Positions 24,480-33,593 of a stretch of DNA of 64,000 bases are shown here, in pieces. The notes under the pieces are model-generated. The model ran no database searches, was not told where the DNA came from, and worked only from the letters and a program-made list of their open reading frames with translations. The stretch is from an uncultured Lachnospiraceae bacterium. Its GTDB lineage: Bacteria; Bacillota; Clostridia; Lachnospirales; Lachnospiraceae. The position numbers and the translations under genes are program-made. The stretch is from positions 42,336 to 106,335 of the forward strand of contig CAJURH010000003.1 in NCBI GenBank assembly GCA_910588775.1, given 5' to 3'. Positions within the stretch are counted from its first letter, which is position 1, and every line of letters starts with the position of its first letter.

Positions 24480-25988
24480 ATGTATCTGATAGGAATCGAC
24501 CTGGGCACCACAGGCGTGAAGGCAGTGATATTCACCGAGGATGGGCGGATAGCCGCCATGGAATACGAGGCGTATCGCCAGGAGTCGGTAAAAGGAAAGC
24601 GTCAGCTCTATGCGACGGCTCTGTGGGAGAGCTGTCAGCGGGTATTGGCGGTGGCTTTTGAGAGATGTCCGCCCCAGGAAGAGGGGGCTTTATGCGTGTC
24701 GTCTTTTGGCGAAGGCTTCGTGTGTCTGGACGGGGACGGTGGGGAGTTAAGCCCAGTGATGCTCTTGACCGACGACCGGGGCCAGAAGGAATTTGACCGG
24801 CTGGTTGGCCAACTGGACCCGGGGGAAATTGCGGCGGTCACCGGGTTAAAACCCCACAATTCCTATTCCCTGTCGAAAATCCTGCATCTGCAGGCCAACT
24901 GTCCGGACGTTTACGCGCGGACCCGGCATATTCTGCTGATGGGCGATTATCTGTATTACAAGCTGGGCGGGGAGTATGTGACCGATTATTCCATGGCTTC
25001 CAGAACCATGCTGTTTGACGTACATAAGAAACGGTGGGATCCGTGGCTTTTGGAACGGGCGCAGGTGGACGGCGGGCTTTTTTCCCGTCCGGTGCAAGGC
25101 GGAATGTCAGTGGGTCAAGTCTTGCCGGAAGTGGCGAAGAGACTTCATTTGCCCAGGAAAACCACGCTGGTGATGGGCGGTCACGACCAGCCGGTGGCGG
25201 CTACAGTTAGCCGGGGAAAGATTGCGTATACCATGTGCTCCATGGGCACGTCGGAGTGCATAACCCCCATTTTAAGAGAGCCGTTGTCGGACAGCCATAT
25301 CCTGGCTTGGGGCCATCCCAACGAACCGTTTATGGAGGCGGGCGCGTACAACACGCTGGCCTATAACGTCACATCCGGTCTGTTGGCCCAGTGGGCCGCT
25401 CAGGTGTTTGCGTCCGGCGAACCCCGCGCCTATGAGATTCTGGAGCGGGAGATGCCCCAGGAGCCCACCCGAATCCTGGCGCTGCCCTATCTTCACGGCA
25501 GCGGCACGCCTTATCTGGATTGTGGCGCCCGGCTGTCCCTGGTGGGAATGGATGAGACGGCCCGCAGGGGAGATATTTACCGGGGATTGCTGGAAGGGCT
25601 GTGCATGGACCAGCGGCTGAATATTGAGAAACTGGGCGGGGACAAGTTGGAGGATGCGGGTCTTTTGGTAACCGGAGGGGCCAGCCGCTCGAAGGCGTGG
25701 CTTCAGATTAAAGCGGACGTGTTGGAGCGTCCCGTTCATCGTCTGGTCTGCGGCCAGGCGGGAGCTTTGGGCTGCGCCATACTCTGCGCGGTGGCTGCGA
25801 AAGTTTATCCCACGCTTCAGGAGGCGGCCCAGGCCATGGCGCAGGTGGAAGCGGCGGCGGAACCCCGGCCAAAAGAAATCCAGTTCTACCGAGAGAAATT
25901 TGAAATCTATCAGACGCTTTACGAGGACTGTAAGAGAGCCAATGCCTATGCGGCGGCATTGCAAGAAGGAGGAAATGATATATGTTAG
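24480..25988 (+). CDS. FGGY-family carbohydrate kinase
   Basis: 502 aa. Phosphate-1 loop IGIDLGTTGVKAVIF at the N-terminus, a hinge VMGGHDQPVAATVSRG near residue 230 with the candidate catalytic Asp, and the C-terminal LLVTGGASRSKAWLQIKADVL ATP site. Nearest by eye to xylulokinase-type enzymes; sugar not determined. It overlaps the aldolase gene by 7 nt, so kinase product and aldolase substrate are probably linked: phosphorylation of a ketose followed by cleavage. Confidence 0.9.
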   Translation: MYLIGIDLGTTGVKAVIFTEDGRIAAMEYEAYRQESVKGKRQLYATALWESCQRVLAVAFERCPPQEEGALCVSSFGEGFVCLDGDGGELSPVMLLTDDRGQKEFDRLVGQLDPGEIAAVTGLKPHNSYSLSKILHLQANCPDVYARTRHILLMGDYLYYKLGGEYVTDYSMASRTMLFDVHKKRWDPWLLERAQVDGGLFSRPVQGGMSVGQVLPEVAKRLHLPRKTTLVMGGHDQPVAATVSRGKIAYTMCSMGTSECITPILREPLSDSHILAWGHPNEPFMEAGAYNTLAYNVTSGLLAQWAAQVFASGEPRAYEILEREMPQEPTRILALPYLHGSGTPYLDCGARLSLVGMDETARRGDIYRGLLEGLCMDQRLNIEKLGGDKLEDAGLLVTGGASRSKAWLQIKADVLERPVHRLVCGQAGALGCAILCAVAAKVYPTLQEAAQAMAQVEAAAEPRPKEIQFYREKFEIYQTLYEDCKRANAYAAALQEGGNDIC

Positions 25989-26836
25989 TAACAATGGAAA
26001 GTGTTTTGGATTATGCTGAGGCAAATCAGTGCGCCATCGGCGCGTTTAACGTAACCACATTGGAAGGGATTATGGCCACGTTGGAGGCGGCGGAGGAATT
26101 GAAACAGCCGGTGATTTTGCAATTTGCCCAGGTGCACGAGGCTCTGATTTCCATTCACACGCTGGGGCCGATTATGGTGATGATGGCTGAGCGCGCCAGC
26201 GTGCCGGTATGCGTGCATCTGGATCACGGCGAGGATCTGGATTATATTAAGAAATCTTTGGACATGGGCTTCACTTCCGTCATGTACGACGGCTCTGTGC
26301 TGGATTTTGAGAGAAATGTGGCCAACACCCGCATGGCGGTGGAGATAGCGGCCGATTACGGCGCGTCGGTGGAAGCGGAAATAGGTTCCATGGGCCGGGA
26401 AGAATTCGGCAGCGTGGGCGCCGAGGGGGAGGCGGTGGCTTCTTTGTATACCGACCCAGACGAGGCCCAGGAGTTCGTGGAGCGCACAGGGATTGACGCT
26501 CTGGCCTGCTCATTCGGAACGGTTCACGGCCTGTATCTGACCGAGCCGAAACTGGATTTTGACATTATCAGCGCCATCCGAAAGAAGGCCCACATTCCGG
26601 TGGTGATGCATGGCGGTTCCGGCGTGAGCGCAGAGGATTTCCGCCAGTGCATCGAAAGAGGCGTGCGCAAAATCAATTATTACACCTATGCGGCGAAAGC
26701 CGGCGGTCAGGCGGTGAAAGACCAGTGCGCGGCTGAGGAGGATATTGTATACTTCCACGATGTGGCCATTTGGGGAAAAGAAGCCATGAAAGCGGACGTG
26801 AGGAAGGCCATGAAAGTATTCGCTTCTTTGTCATGA
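25982..26836 (+). CDS. Class II fructose/tagatose-bisphosphate-type aldolase
   Basis: 284 aa, zinc-dependent TIM barrel. AIGAFNVTTLEG near residue 17, CVHLDHGEDLDYIKKSLDMG with the catalytic Asp and zinc His, VEAEIGSMGREE, SFGTVHGLY and VVMHGGSGVS with zinc His residues. Close in layout to GatY/KbaY and FbaA; substrate unsettled. Together with the kinase it forms a two-gene sugar module without its own transporter. Confidence 0.92.
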   Translation: MLVTMESVLDYAEANQCAIGAFNVTTLEGIMATLEAAEELKQPVILQFAQVHEALISIHTLGPIMVMMAERASVPVCVHLDHGEDLDYIKKSLDMGFTSVMYDGSVLDFERNVANTRMAVEIAADYGASVEAEIGSMGREEFGSVGAEGEAVASLYTDPDEAQEFVERTGIDALACSFGTVHGLYLTEPKLDFDIISAIRKKAHIPVVMHGGSGVSAEDFRQCIERGVRKINYYTYAAKAGGQAVKDQCAAEEDIVYFHDVAIWGKEAMKADVRKAMKVFASLS

Positions 26837-26935
26837 CACGTGAACGGTTTTTCCCACAGAAAATGAAGGGCAACGTTTCCCTGCGCGCCCATTGCATAAC
26901 CGCTTAGCGGAATTTACGCAAGAAAGGAGTCCATA

Positions 26936-27646
26936 ATGCACGAAAGAAACAACGAAGAATGTCTGATTTGTAAAGAGCGTCTGGTTTATCTGGAAGCCGC
27001 CGAGGAGATGAAATGCGTCCTATGCCAGAAGGTCGAAATCAGTAATTGCCGCTGCGCCAACGGGCATTATGTTTGCAGCGAATGCCATATGTCAGGCATG
27101 GACAGTTTTCTGGGGATCTGCCTAAACGAAACTTCCAGGAATCCCATGGAGATTCTGGACAAGCTGATGAATCTGCCTTTTTGCCATATGCATGGTCCCG
27201 AGCATCATGTTCTGGTTGGCGCCAGTCTGTTGACTGCATGTAAGAACGCTGGCGGTGAGGTGGATTTGCAGCCAGCTTTGCTGGAGATGCAGAACCGTGG
27301 TCGACAGGTCCCAGGCGGCATCTGTGGTTTATGGGGGAGTTGCGGCGCTGCAATCAGTACCGGCATATGCATCTCAATCCTGACCGGTTCCAGCCCGTTA
27401 TCCACCGAGACTTGGAGTTGGTGCAACGAGATGACCTCCCGCGTTTTGGCGCGAGAGGCTAAGATTGGCGGACCACGCTGCTGTAAGCGTAATTCTCGGA
27501 TCGCCATCCTGGAGGCTGTTGATTTCATCCGCGAAAAGTTTGGCGCTGAGCTGGAGATAACCGAAAAGATCGGCTGTGACTGGTTCGAACAAAATAACCA
27601 GTGCATCAATGAGCGTTGTCCTTTCCATCCAGTAAACGCTCAGTAA
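26936..27646 (+). CDS. Cys-rich DUF5714 family protein
   Basis: 236 aa with about 20 cysteines. An N-terminal zinc-ribbon-like part (CLICKERL, CVLCQKVEISNC, GHYVCSECH) precedes a domain with CHMHGPEHHVLVGASLLTAC and PGGICGLWGSCGAAIS, which I recognise as DUF5714. The C-terminus (CDWFEQNNQCINERCPFHP) adds more cysteines. Metal or Fe-S binding is likely; function unknown. AGAAAGGAG precedes the ATG. A half-copy of the dispersed repeat follows 20 nt after the stop. Confidence 0.7.
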   Translation: MHERNNEECLICKERLVYLEAAEEMKCVLCQKVEISNCRCANGHYVCSECHMSGMDSFLGICLNETSRNPMEILDKLMNLPFCHMHGPEHHVLVGASLLTACKNAGGEVDLQPALLEMQNRGRQVPGGICGLWGSCGAAISTGICISILTGSSPLSTETWSWCNEMTSRVLAREAKIGGPRCCKRNSRIAILEAVDFIREKFGAELEITEKIGCDWFEQNNQCINERCPFHPVNAQ

Positions 27647-27666
27647 ATTAAAACCATCTTTCTAAG

Positions 27667-27680
27667 GCGTATTTGAAAAC
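27667..27680 (+). repeat. Partial boundary motif of the dispersed repeat
   Basis: GCGTATTTGAAAAC, one mismatch from the GCGTGTTTGAAAA boundary of the elements at 979 and 61201. No complementary partner is found in the next 250 nt, so this may be a relic or chance. Confidence 0.35.
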
Positions 27681-27821
27681 CCATTTGCGCTCCTTGCGCG
27701 CCTCACTTTGCATATATTTATAATATTATGTTATAAGGGTGGTAAATATCAATATACAGTTAATATAAGGCATACCAGTCTCCAGCGGTTTGCTTACGCC
27801 GCTTCTTTGTAAAGTGGAGTT

Positions 27822-27850
27822 GCCTTCATTTACAAAATGTGGTATGGTAG
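27822..27850 (+). promoter_or_regulatory. Candidate promoter of prfB
   Basis: TTGCCT-17 nt-TATGGT, 51 nt upstream of the GTG start. Confidence 0.5.
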
Positions 27851-27901
27851 AGGGCATGGCGGTGGGAAGGCGCCGCTCAATATAGGAAAGAAGGTGAAAC
27901 T

Positions 27902-29012
27902 GTGGTTGAGTTAGATGGATTTAAAACGATTTTGAATTCTTACACAGAGCCGCTGGTGGAAGTGAGGGATTCACTTTAACCTGGCTGTCAAAGAGAAGCG
28001 AATCGAGGAATTGGAACGGGAAATGGAGGCGCCAGACTTCTGGGATGATCCCCAGCGTTCCCAGGAAATGACCAAGGAGCTGAAGCGTCTGAAAGACGAT
28101 CTGGAGACGTATCAGAAGCTGCAGGGTCAGATGGAGGACATGGAAACCCTGATTGAGATGGGATATGAGGATCAGGACCCGGACGTGATACCGGAGATTC
28201 AGGAAATGTTGGATGAATTTCAGGAGCGCTTTGAGGCCATCCGCATGAAGACGCTGTTGTCCGGCGAATACGACGCAAGCTCTGCCATTGTCACTTTGCA
28301 TGCGGGAGCCGGCGGCACAGAATCTTGTGACTGGGCCAGTATGCTCTACCGGATGTTCACCCGCTGGGGAGAGCGAAAAGGTTTTGATATAGAAGTTTTG
28401 GACTATCTGGATGGGGATGAAGCCGGCGTCAAGTCGGTGACCTTCGAAGTGAAAGGGGAAAACGCCTACGGATATCTGAAGTCGGAGAAAGGCGTGCACC
28501 GCCTGGTGCGCATCTCGCCATTTAACGCGGCGGGCAAGCGTCAGACTTCCTTCGTTTCTTGCGACGTGATGCCGGATATTGAGGAAGACCTGGATATAGA
28601 GGTAAAAGACGACGATATCCGCATAGACACCTATCGGTCCAGCGGCGCCGGAGGCCAGCACATTAACAAGACTTCGTCAGCTATTCGCATCACGCATTTT
28701 CCCACAGGAATAGTGGTGCAGTGTCAAAACGAACGCTCCCAGCATATGAATAAAGATAAAGCGATGCAGATGTTAAAAGCCAAGTTGTACCTGTTAAAAC
28801 AGCAGGAAAACCAGGAAAAACTATCGGGCATCCGGGGGGAAGTTACGGAGATCGGCTGGGGAAATCAGATCCGGTCGTACGTGATGCAGCCCTATACTAT
28901 GGTAAAAGACCACAGGACGGGACAGGAAATCGGCAATGTGGAAGGCGTTCTGGACGGCAACCTGGACCCGTTTATCAATGCATATTTAAAATTCATGGCT
29001 ACGGGACAGTAG
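27902..29012 (+). CDS. prfB: Peptide chain release factor 2 (programmed +1 frameshift)
   Basis: RF2 releases nascent protein at UGA and UAA. The GTG at 27902 (AAGGTG upstream) opens a 25-codon frame ending CTT TAA at 27974-27979; a +1 shift skips T27977 and continues AAC CTG GCT into the main frame to 29012, giving 369 aa, the family length. The main frame has no good start of its own. SPF anticodon-like motif (ISPFNAAG) and catalytic GGQ (SSGAGGQHINKT) are present. The expression control is autoregulatory frameshifting. Confidence 0.95.
27964..27980 (+). promoter_or_regulatory. prfB +1 frameshift site with UAA stop
   Basis: GAGGGA (27964-27969) is a weak internal Shine-Dalgarno, then TCA CTT TAA C. 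The slip is CUU to UUU, as in the standard site CUU UGA C, but the zero-frame stop is UAA. RF1 can also read UAA, so feedback by RF2 level should be weaker than usual. Confidence 0.85.
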
Positions 29013-29019
29013 CGGGAAG

Positions 29020-29060
29020 ATATGGGCGTGGGGGGATGCCTCCTGCGCCCATATTGTATT
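29020..29060 (+). terminator. Intrinsic terminator after prfB
   Basis: ATATGGGCG and CGCCCATAT form a 9-bp stem with a 17-nt loop that can pair further; followed by TGTATTTGTT. Confidence 0.75.
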
Positions 29061-29117
29061 TGTTATGTATCGTCAAATAGCGTGCGTATAAGACAGAGAA
29101 TTTTGTAGAAAAAAGAC

Positions 29118-29146
29118 TTGCGAATTGGAAGAGAGTGTGCTAATAT
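29118..29146 (+). promoter_or_regulatory. Promoter of the ACT/homoserine kinase/aspartokinase run
   Basis: TTGCGA-17 nt-TAATAT, about 56 nt upstream of the ATG at 29202. It overlaps the beginning of a longer possible reading frame, which argues against that longer start. Confidence 0.7.
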
Positions 29147-29201
29147 ATCTTTCGTTGAAATACAAATGTATTTGATATACAAACAAAGGGATGTGCAATA
29201 T

Positions 29202-29654
29202 ATGGAAAATGTTCCGAAACGCCAGAAATATTATGTGGTTCGGGAGAAAGCGGTGCCAGAAGTGCTGGCGCTGGTGGTGGAAGCTAAGAAGCTGCTGGAG
29301 TCCGGTAAAGCGGAGACAGTGCAGGAAGCCACTGATATGGTGGGAATCAGCAGGAGTTCTTTTTACAAATATAAGGACGACATTTTTCCCTTTCATGCGG
29401 AGACCAAGGGGAAGACCATCACATTCATCATACAGATGGATGATAAGCCGGGCCTGCTATCCGATGTGTTAGCGACGATTGCGCGTTTTCATGGAAATAT
29501 TCTGACCATACACCATAGCATTCCCATAAACGGAGTGGCCATGCTCACATTAAGCGTGGATATTCTTCCGGGCGCCGGGGATGCGCAGGCAATGGTGGAA
29601 GATATTGAGCAGCAGCAGGGAATACATTACTTAAAAATACTGGGAAGAGAATAA
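29202..29654 (+). CDS. ACT domain protein, PheB family
   Basis: 150 aa. N-terminal helix-turn-helix-like segment (ATDMVGISRSSFYKYKDDIFPF) followed by an ACT domain (FIIQMDDKPGLLSDVLATIARFHGNILTIHHSIPI). The PheB/COG4492 family is usually found beside homoserine and aspartate pathway genes and is thought to sense an amino acid. Here it leads the run homoserine kinase candidate then aspartokinase. The start at 29202 follows AAAGGGATG. Confidence 0.85.
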   Translation: MENVPKRQKYYVVREKAVPEVLALVVEAKKLLESGKAETVQEATDMVGISRSSFYKYKDDIFPFHAETKGKTITFIIQMDDKPGLLSDVLATIARFHGNILTIHHSIPINGVAMLTLSVDILPGAGDAQAMVEDIEQQQGIHYLKILGRE

Positions 29655-29692
29655 AGCTTAGAAAGCATTGTAGACGAAAGGGGACGTGAGAG

Positions 29693-30898
29693 ATGAAATA
29701 TGTAGTGATTTTAGGGGATGGCATGGCCGATGAACCAGTGGAAGCGCTGGGCGGACAGACGCCGCTGGCATATGCCAAAACGCCAGCCATGGATGATTTG
29801 GCGGCAAAGGGAGAAATTGGGCTGGTGCACACCATTCCCGAAGGAATGCATCCGGGCAGCGACACAGCCAACCTGTCTGTGCTGGGCTACAACCCCAGAC
29901 AGTATTACACCGGGCGTTCTCCGCTGGAAGCCTTAAGCATCGGCGTGGCCATGAAGGAAGGCGACGTGGCTTTGCGGTGCAACATGGTTACGCTGACGGA
30001 GGATGACGCGCCTTACGAAGAACAGACCATCTTGGACCACAGCTCCAGCGAAATCAGTACAAAGGATGCGCAGGTTCTTATGGAGGCGGTGACCAGTCAG
30101 ATGGCCGATGAGATGTACCAGTTCTATGTGGGAACCGGCTATCGCCACTGCCTCATTTGGAAAAACGGGACTGTAGCGGAATTGACGGCTCCTCACGATG
30201 TGCTGGAGCAGAAAATCGGACAGTATCTGCCCAAAGAAGATAAGCTGTTAGAGATGCAGAAGCGCAGCTATGAGATTTTGAAAGACCACCCGTTAAACAA
30301 AGAGCGCAAGGCAAAAGGCTTAAATCCGGCCAACAGCTTCTGGTTCTGGGGCGCGGGCACAAAGCCGGGACTGTCCTCTTTCCAGGAGGCGCATCACAAG
30401 AAAGGCGCGATGATTTCGGCGGTGGATTTGTTAAAAGGAATCGCCGTGGGAGCCGGGATGGACAACATTATTGTGGAAGGCGCCAACGCGGGGTTGGACA
30501 CCAACTATGAAGGAAAAGCCCAGGCGGCGGTAAAAGCGCTGACTGAAGACGGCTATGATTTTGTATATGTGCATGTGGAAGCTCCCGACGAGATGGGCCA
30601 TCAGGGCAGCGCGGAGCGCAAGATAAAAGCCATTGAGTACCTGGACCAGCGGGTGATTCGTCTGGTGAGAGAAGGGCTTGAGAAGGCGGGAGAGGATTAC
30701 CGGATGCTGGTTATGCCCGACCATCCCACGCCAGTGCGTTTGCGCACCCATACAAGCTCCCCGGTTCCGTATCTGCTGTATGACAGCACATCCATCCAGA
30801 ACAGGCAGTGGAAGTACCAGGAAGACCAGGCAATGGAAAGCGGAAACAAGATTGCCCACGGATGGGATATGATGAGATATTTATTTCAGGAAAATTAA
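29693..30898 (+). CDS. Phosphoglycerate mutase-like protein, proposed homoserine kinase
   Basis: 401 aa of the archaeal-type cofactor-independent phosphoglycerate mutase (ApgM) superfamily: metal-binding VILGDGMADEP at the N-terminus, GSDTANLSVLGYNP with the nucleophile Ser/Thr region, and VHVEAPDEMGHQG and MPDHPTP metal ligands. The subfamily TIGR02535 is proposed to be a homoserine kinase in bacteria lacking ThrB; placement between a PheB ACT protein and aspartokinase fits that role better than glycolysis. GGGGACGTGAG precedes the ATG. Confidence 0.85.
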   Translation: MKYVVILGDGMADEPVEALGGQTPLAYAKTPAMDDLAAKGEIGLVHTIPEGMHPGSDTANLSVLGYNPRQYYTGRSPLEALSIGVAMKEGDVALRCNMVTLTEDDAPYEEQTILDHSSSEISTKDAQVLMEAVTSQMADEMYQFYVGTGYRHCLIWKNGTVAELTAPHDVLEQKIGQYLPKEDKLLEMQKRSYEILKDHPLNKERKAKGLNPANSFWFWGAGTKPGLSSFQEAHHKKGAMISAVDLLKGIAVGAGMDNIIVEGANAGLDTNYEGKAQAAVKALTEDGYDFVYVHVEAPDEMGHQGSAERKIKAIEYLDQRVIRLVREGLEKAGEDYRMLVMPDHPTPVRLRTHTSSPVPYLLYDSTSIQNRQWKYQEDQAMESGNKIAHGWDMMRYLFQEN

Positions 30899-30934
30899 AA
30901 GAAATTGAATCTGTTTGATATAGAGGAGAAAGGC

Positions 30935-32143
30935 ATGTTAGTTGTAAAGAAATTTGGAGGGACGTCCGTTGCCAATAAAGAGCGGATTTTCAATGTGGCC
31001 AAGCGCTGCATAGAAGATTATAAAAAGGGAAACGATGTGGTGGTTGTCCTGTCAGCCATGGGGAAATATACAGACGAACTGGTGGATATGGCGCAGGATA
31101 TCACCCCTAAGCCCCCCAAAAGGGAAATGGATATGCTGTTCACCATCGGGGAGCAGATGTCTGTGGCGCTGATGGCGATGGCGCTGAATCACTTAGGTGT
31201 GCCGGCAGTGTCCCTGAATGCTTTTCAGGTGACCATGCACACCACCAGCGCCTATGGAAATGCCCGTTTGAAAAGGATTGACACAGAGCGTCTGCGCACA
31301 GAGCTGGAGAGCCGGAAAATCGTGGTGGTGACAGGCTTCCAGGGGATTAATAAGTACGACGATTATACGACGCTGGGTCGGGGCGGGTCGGACACCACAG
31401 CGGTGGCGCTGGCCGCGGCTCTTCGGGCGGACGCCTGCGAGATTTACACAGACGTGGACGGCATTTACACAGCGGACCCCAGGCTGGTGCCCACAGCCAG
31501 GAAGCTGAAAGAAATCACCTATGACGAGATGCTCGATCTGGCCACGCTGGGGGCCGGCGTGCTGCACAACCGTTCTGTTGAAATGGCCAAGAAGTATGGC
31601 GTAACTCTGGTTGTGCGCTCAAGTTTGAATAATGAAGAAGGAACCGTGGTAAAGGAGGATGTGAACGTGGAGAGAATGCTGGTAAGTGGAGTTGCATTGG
31701 ACAGAAAGGCGGACCGGGTGGCCATTGTGGGGCTGAAGGATGAGCCGGGAATCGCCTTTAAAGTGTTTGACTGTCTGGCCAGGAAAAATATCAATGTGGA
31801 TGTGATTCTGCAATCTATTGGCCGCGATGGCACCAAGGACATTTCCTTTACGGTGGACGACGAGGATATTGAAGAGACCATGGCTACTTTGCAGGAAAAC
31901 AAATCGCGTCTGGCCTTTGACCGCATCGAGAGCGAGACGAAGATTGCCAAATTGTCCATCGTGGGAGCGGGCATGATGAGCAATCCGGGTGTGGCGGCCA
32001 GAATGTTCGAGACGCTTTATAATGCCAATGTGAACATCAACATGATTTCCACGTCTGAGATACGCATCACGGTGCTCATTGAAGAGTCCCAGGGCGAGCG
32101 CGCCATCAAAGCGGTGCATGACGCGTTCGGTCTGGCGGATTAA
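30935..32143 (+). CDS. lysC: Aspartate kinase
   Basis: 402 aa, monofunctional. Phosphorylates aspartate at the head of the Lys/Thr/Met/DAP pathway. KKFGGTSVAN near the start, GRGGSDTTAVALAAALRA near residue 150, TDVDGIYTADPR, and two C-terminal ACT domains (GLKDEPGIAFKVFDCLA; SIVGAGMMSNPGVAARMFETL) for feedback by lysine or threonine. The ATG at 30935 is chosen for GAGGAGAAAGGC upstream. Links functionally to dapF at the end of the window. Gene symbol by function; paralogue numbering unknown. Confidence 0.93.
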   Translation: MLVVKKFGGTSVANKERIFNVAKRCIEDYKKGNDVVVVLSAMGKYTDELVDMAQDITPKPPKREMDMLFTIGEQMSVALMAMALNHLGVPAVSLNAFQVTMHTTSAYGNARLKRIDTERLRTELESRKIVVVTGFQGINKYDDYTTLGRGGSDTTAVALAAALRADACEIYTDVDGIYTADPRLVPTARKLKEITYDEMLDLATLGAGVLHNRSVEMAKKYGVTLVVRSSLNNEEGTVVKEDVNVERMLVSGVALDRKADRVAIVGLKDEPGIAFKVFDCLARKNINVDVILQSIGRDGTKDISFTVDDEDIEETMATLQENKSRLAFDRIESETKIAKLSIVGAGMMSNPGVAARMFETLYNANVNINMISTSEIRITVLIEESQGERAIKAVHDAFGLAD

Positions 32144-32163
32144 TCGTGTATAATTTCGAAAAA

Positions 32164-32625
32164 TCACATGGGCAGGTGAAACAGGTTCTTACAAGCCCAA
32201 TTTAGCAAAATAATTGCAATCGCTCCATAGAGATAGCCATTGCGAAAAGCCATGCCCTGGGGCCGTTTGGCAAGCCATGCGCCTGCGGCGCGGATAAACT
32301 TTCCGCGAAAAGCGCCGGGGCGTTTGGCGGCGATGGCCAACAGCGCTAGGAGATTACGGGTCGCGTACGCCAGATACATTGCCGCGCCATAGACCACCAC
32401 AGGGTGATAATAGACAGAGCGCAGCAGTTGTCCGTGCAACAGGGCGATGCAGGCGCGGGTGCCACCGCATCCCGGGCAGTACAGTCCTGTCAGCCGCAGA
32501 AAGACGCAGGGGGGCACAGAAATGTGTGCGGCCCACATAAATAAAATCAGTCCGCCAGCGGCGGAGGCCAGCGCCAGGCTGGTCAGAAATATTTTTCTCT
32601 GTTCGGTATTTTCCATCACATTCAT
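32164..32625 (-). CDS. DUF2752 membrane protein
   Basis: 153 aa with about four membrane segments and the family signature GLYCPGCGGTRACIALLHG near residue 47. DUF2752 proteins have no established function. Convergent with lysC (20-nt gap). Confidence 0.85.
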   Translation of the reverse strand: MNVMENTEQRKIFLTSLALASAAGGLILFMWAAHISVPPCVFLRLTGLYCPGCGGTRACIALLHGQLLRSVYYHPVVVYGAAMYLAYATRNLLALLAIAAKRPGAFRGKFIRAAGAWLAKRPQGMAFRNGYLYGAIAIILLNWACKNLFHLPM

Positions 32626-32701
32626 AAGATTTTTCTAATTTCTATTCATTCGTCCAGTGGTCATTGGAAGCTGATTTCAGTATAACATAGTCACATGTTA
32701 T

Positions 32702-32730
32702 TTGCATTAATCTTAAAATGTTGTTATAAT
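32702..32730 (+). promoter_or_regulatory. Sigma-A promoter of the DUF975/DUF4190 pair
   Basis: TTGCAT-17 nt-TATAAT, 41 nt before the ATG at 32772. Confidence 0.8.
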
Positions 32731-32771
32731 CATTCATAGAATAAGATGTGTGCGGGATGAAGGAGGAGCAT

Positions 32772-33575
32772 ATGAAATACACAGGAAAAGAATTAAAGTG
32801 TCGGGCCAGGGAGAGCATGAAAGGGAACTATTCAGTTCCGATTTTGGCCACCGTGGGCATTGCCATGTTTGCCTTTTTGTTCACCTGTATAACCACGGCT
32901 CTTTTTGGCGCAAACGGCACATTTTCCATGGTTTTAAATCAGTTGTCCAGCTTGATTTTCTCTCTTATTCTTTCTGTTTTCACGGCAGGCATATGGTATA
33001 TATATCTGAACATAGGTAGGAAGAAGCCGTACAGCATGAACGACATTTTCTATATGTTTCATCAGAATCCAGACCGGGTTATTGTGGTTTGTTTTGTGCT
33101 GACGCTGATCAATATGGTTTGCTCAACGCCTGTGTACATGACCCAGGGACTGGTGACGCGGATTGACACGCCGGAGAAGCTGTTGCAAGTGTTTCCGGTT
33201 GTGATGGGCTCTATATGTCTGAGCATGGTATTGACTTTGTTCGTGACATTGCCATTTGCTTTTTCGTATATGCTGCTGATTGACAACCCAGAAATGAGCG
33301 CGGGAGAGGCGCTAAAGGGCAGCGTCTTGCTGTTGAAAGGAAATAAGATGCGTCTTTGCAGGCTCTATATCAGTTTCCTGGGCATGGGGATTTTAGTTGT
33401 GTTGTCTGGGTTTGCGGCCTATATCTGGGTGCAGGCGTATATGCAGGCGACCATGGTGCAGTTTTACATGGAATTGAATGGAGAGATGGAGCAGGCGCGG
33501 CAGGAAGAAGAGCCGAAACAAGAAGTGGAGAGCCTTGGGCCTGCGCAGATGGATGATTATAATGCGGAAGCGTGA
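32772..33575 (+). CDS. DUF975-like polytopic membrane protein
   Basis: 267 aa. Begins MKYTGKELKCRARESMKGNYS, the DUF975 opening, then five to six transmembrane segments and an acidic, Glu-rich cytoplasmic tail (about 235-267). AGGAGG lies 5 nt before the ATG at 32772. Family function unknown. Probably cotranscribed with the DUF4190 gene 18 nt downstream. Confidence 0.75.
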   Translation: MKYTGKELKCRARESMKGNYSVPILATVGIAMFAFLFTCITTALFGANGTFSMVLNQLSSLIFSLILSVFTAGIWYIYLNIGRKKPYSMNDIFYMFHQNPDRVIVVCFVLTLINMVCSTPVYMTQGLVTRIDTPEKLLQVFPVVMGSICLSMVLTLFVTLPFAFSYMLLIDNPEMSAGEALKGSVLLLKGNKMRLCRLYISFLGMGILVVLSGFAAYIWVQAYMQATMVQFYMELNGEMEQARQEEEPKQEVESLGPAQMDDYNAEA

Positions 33576-33593
33576 GAAAGGGAGGGCATAAGT

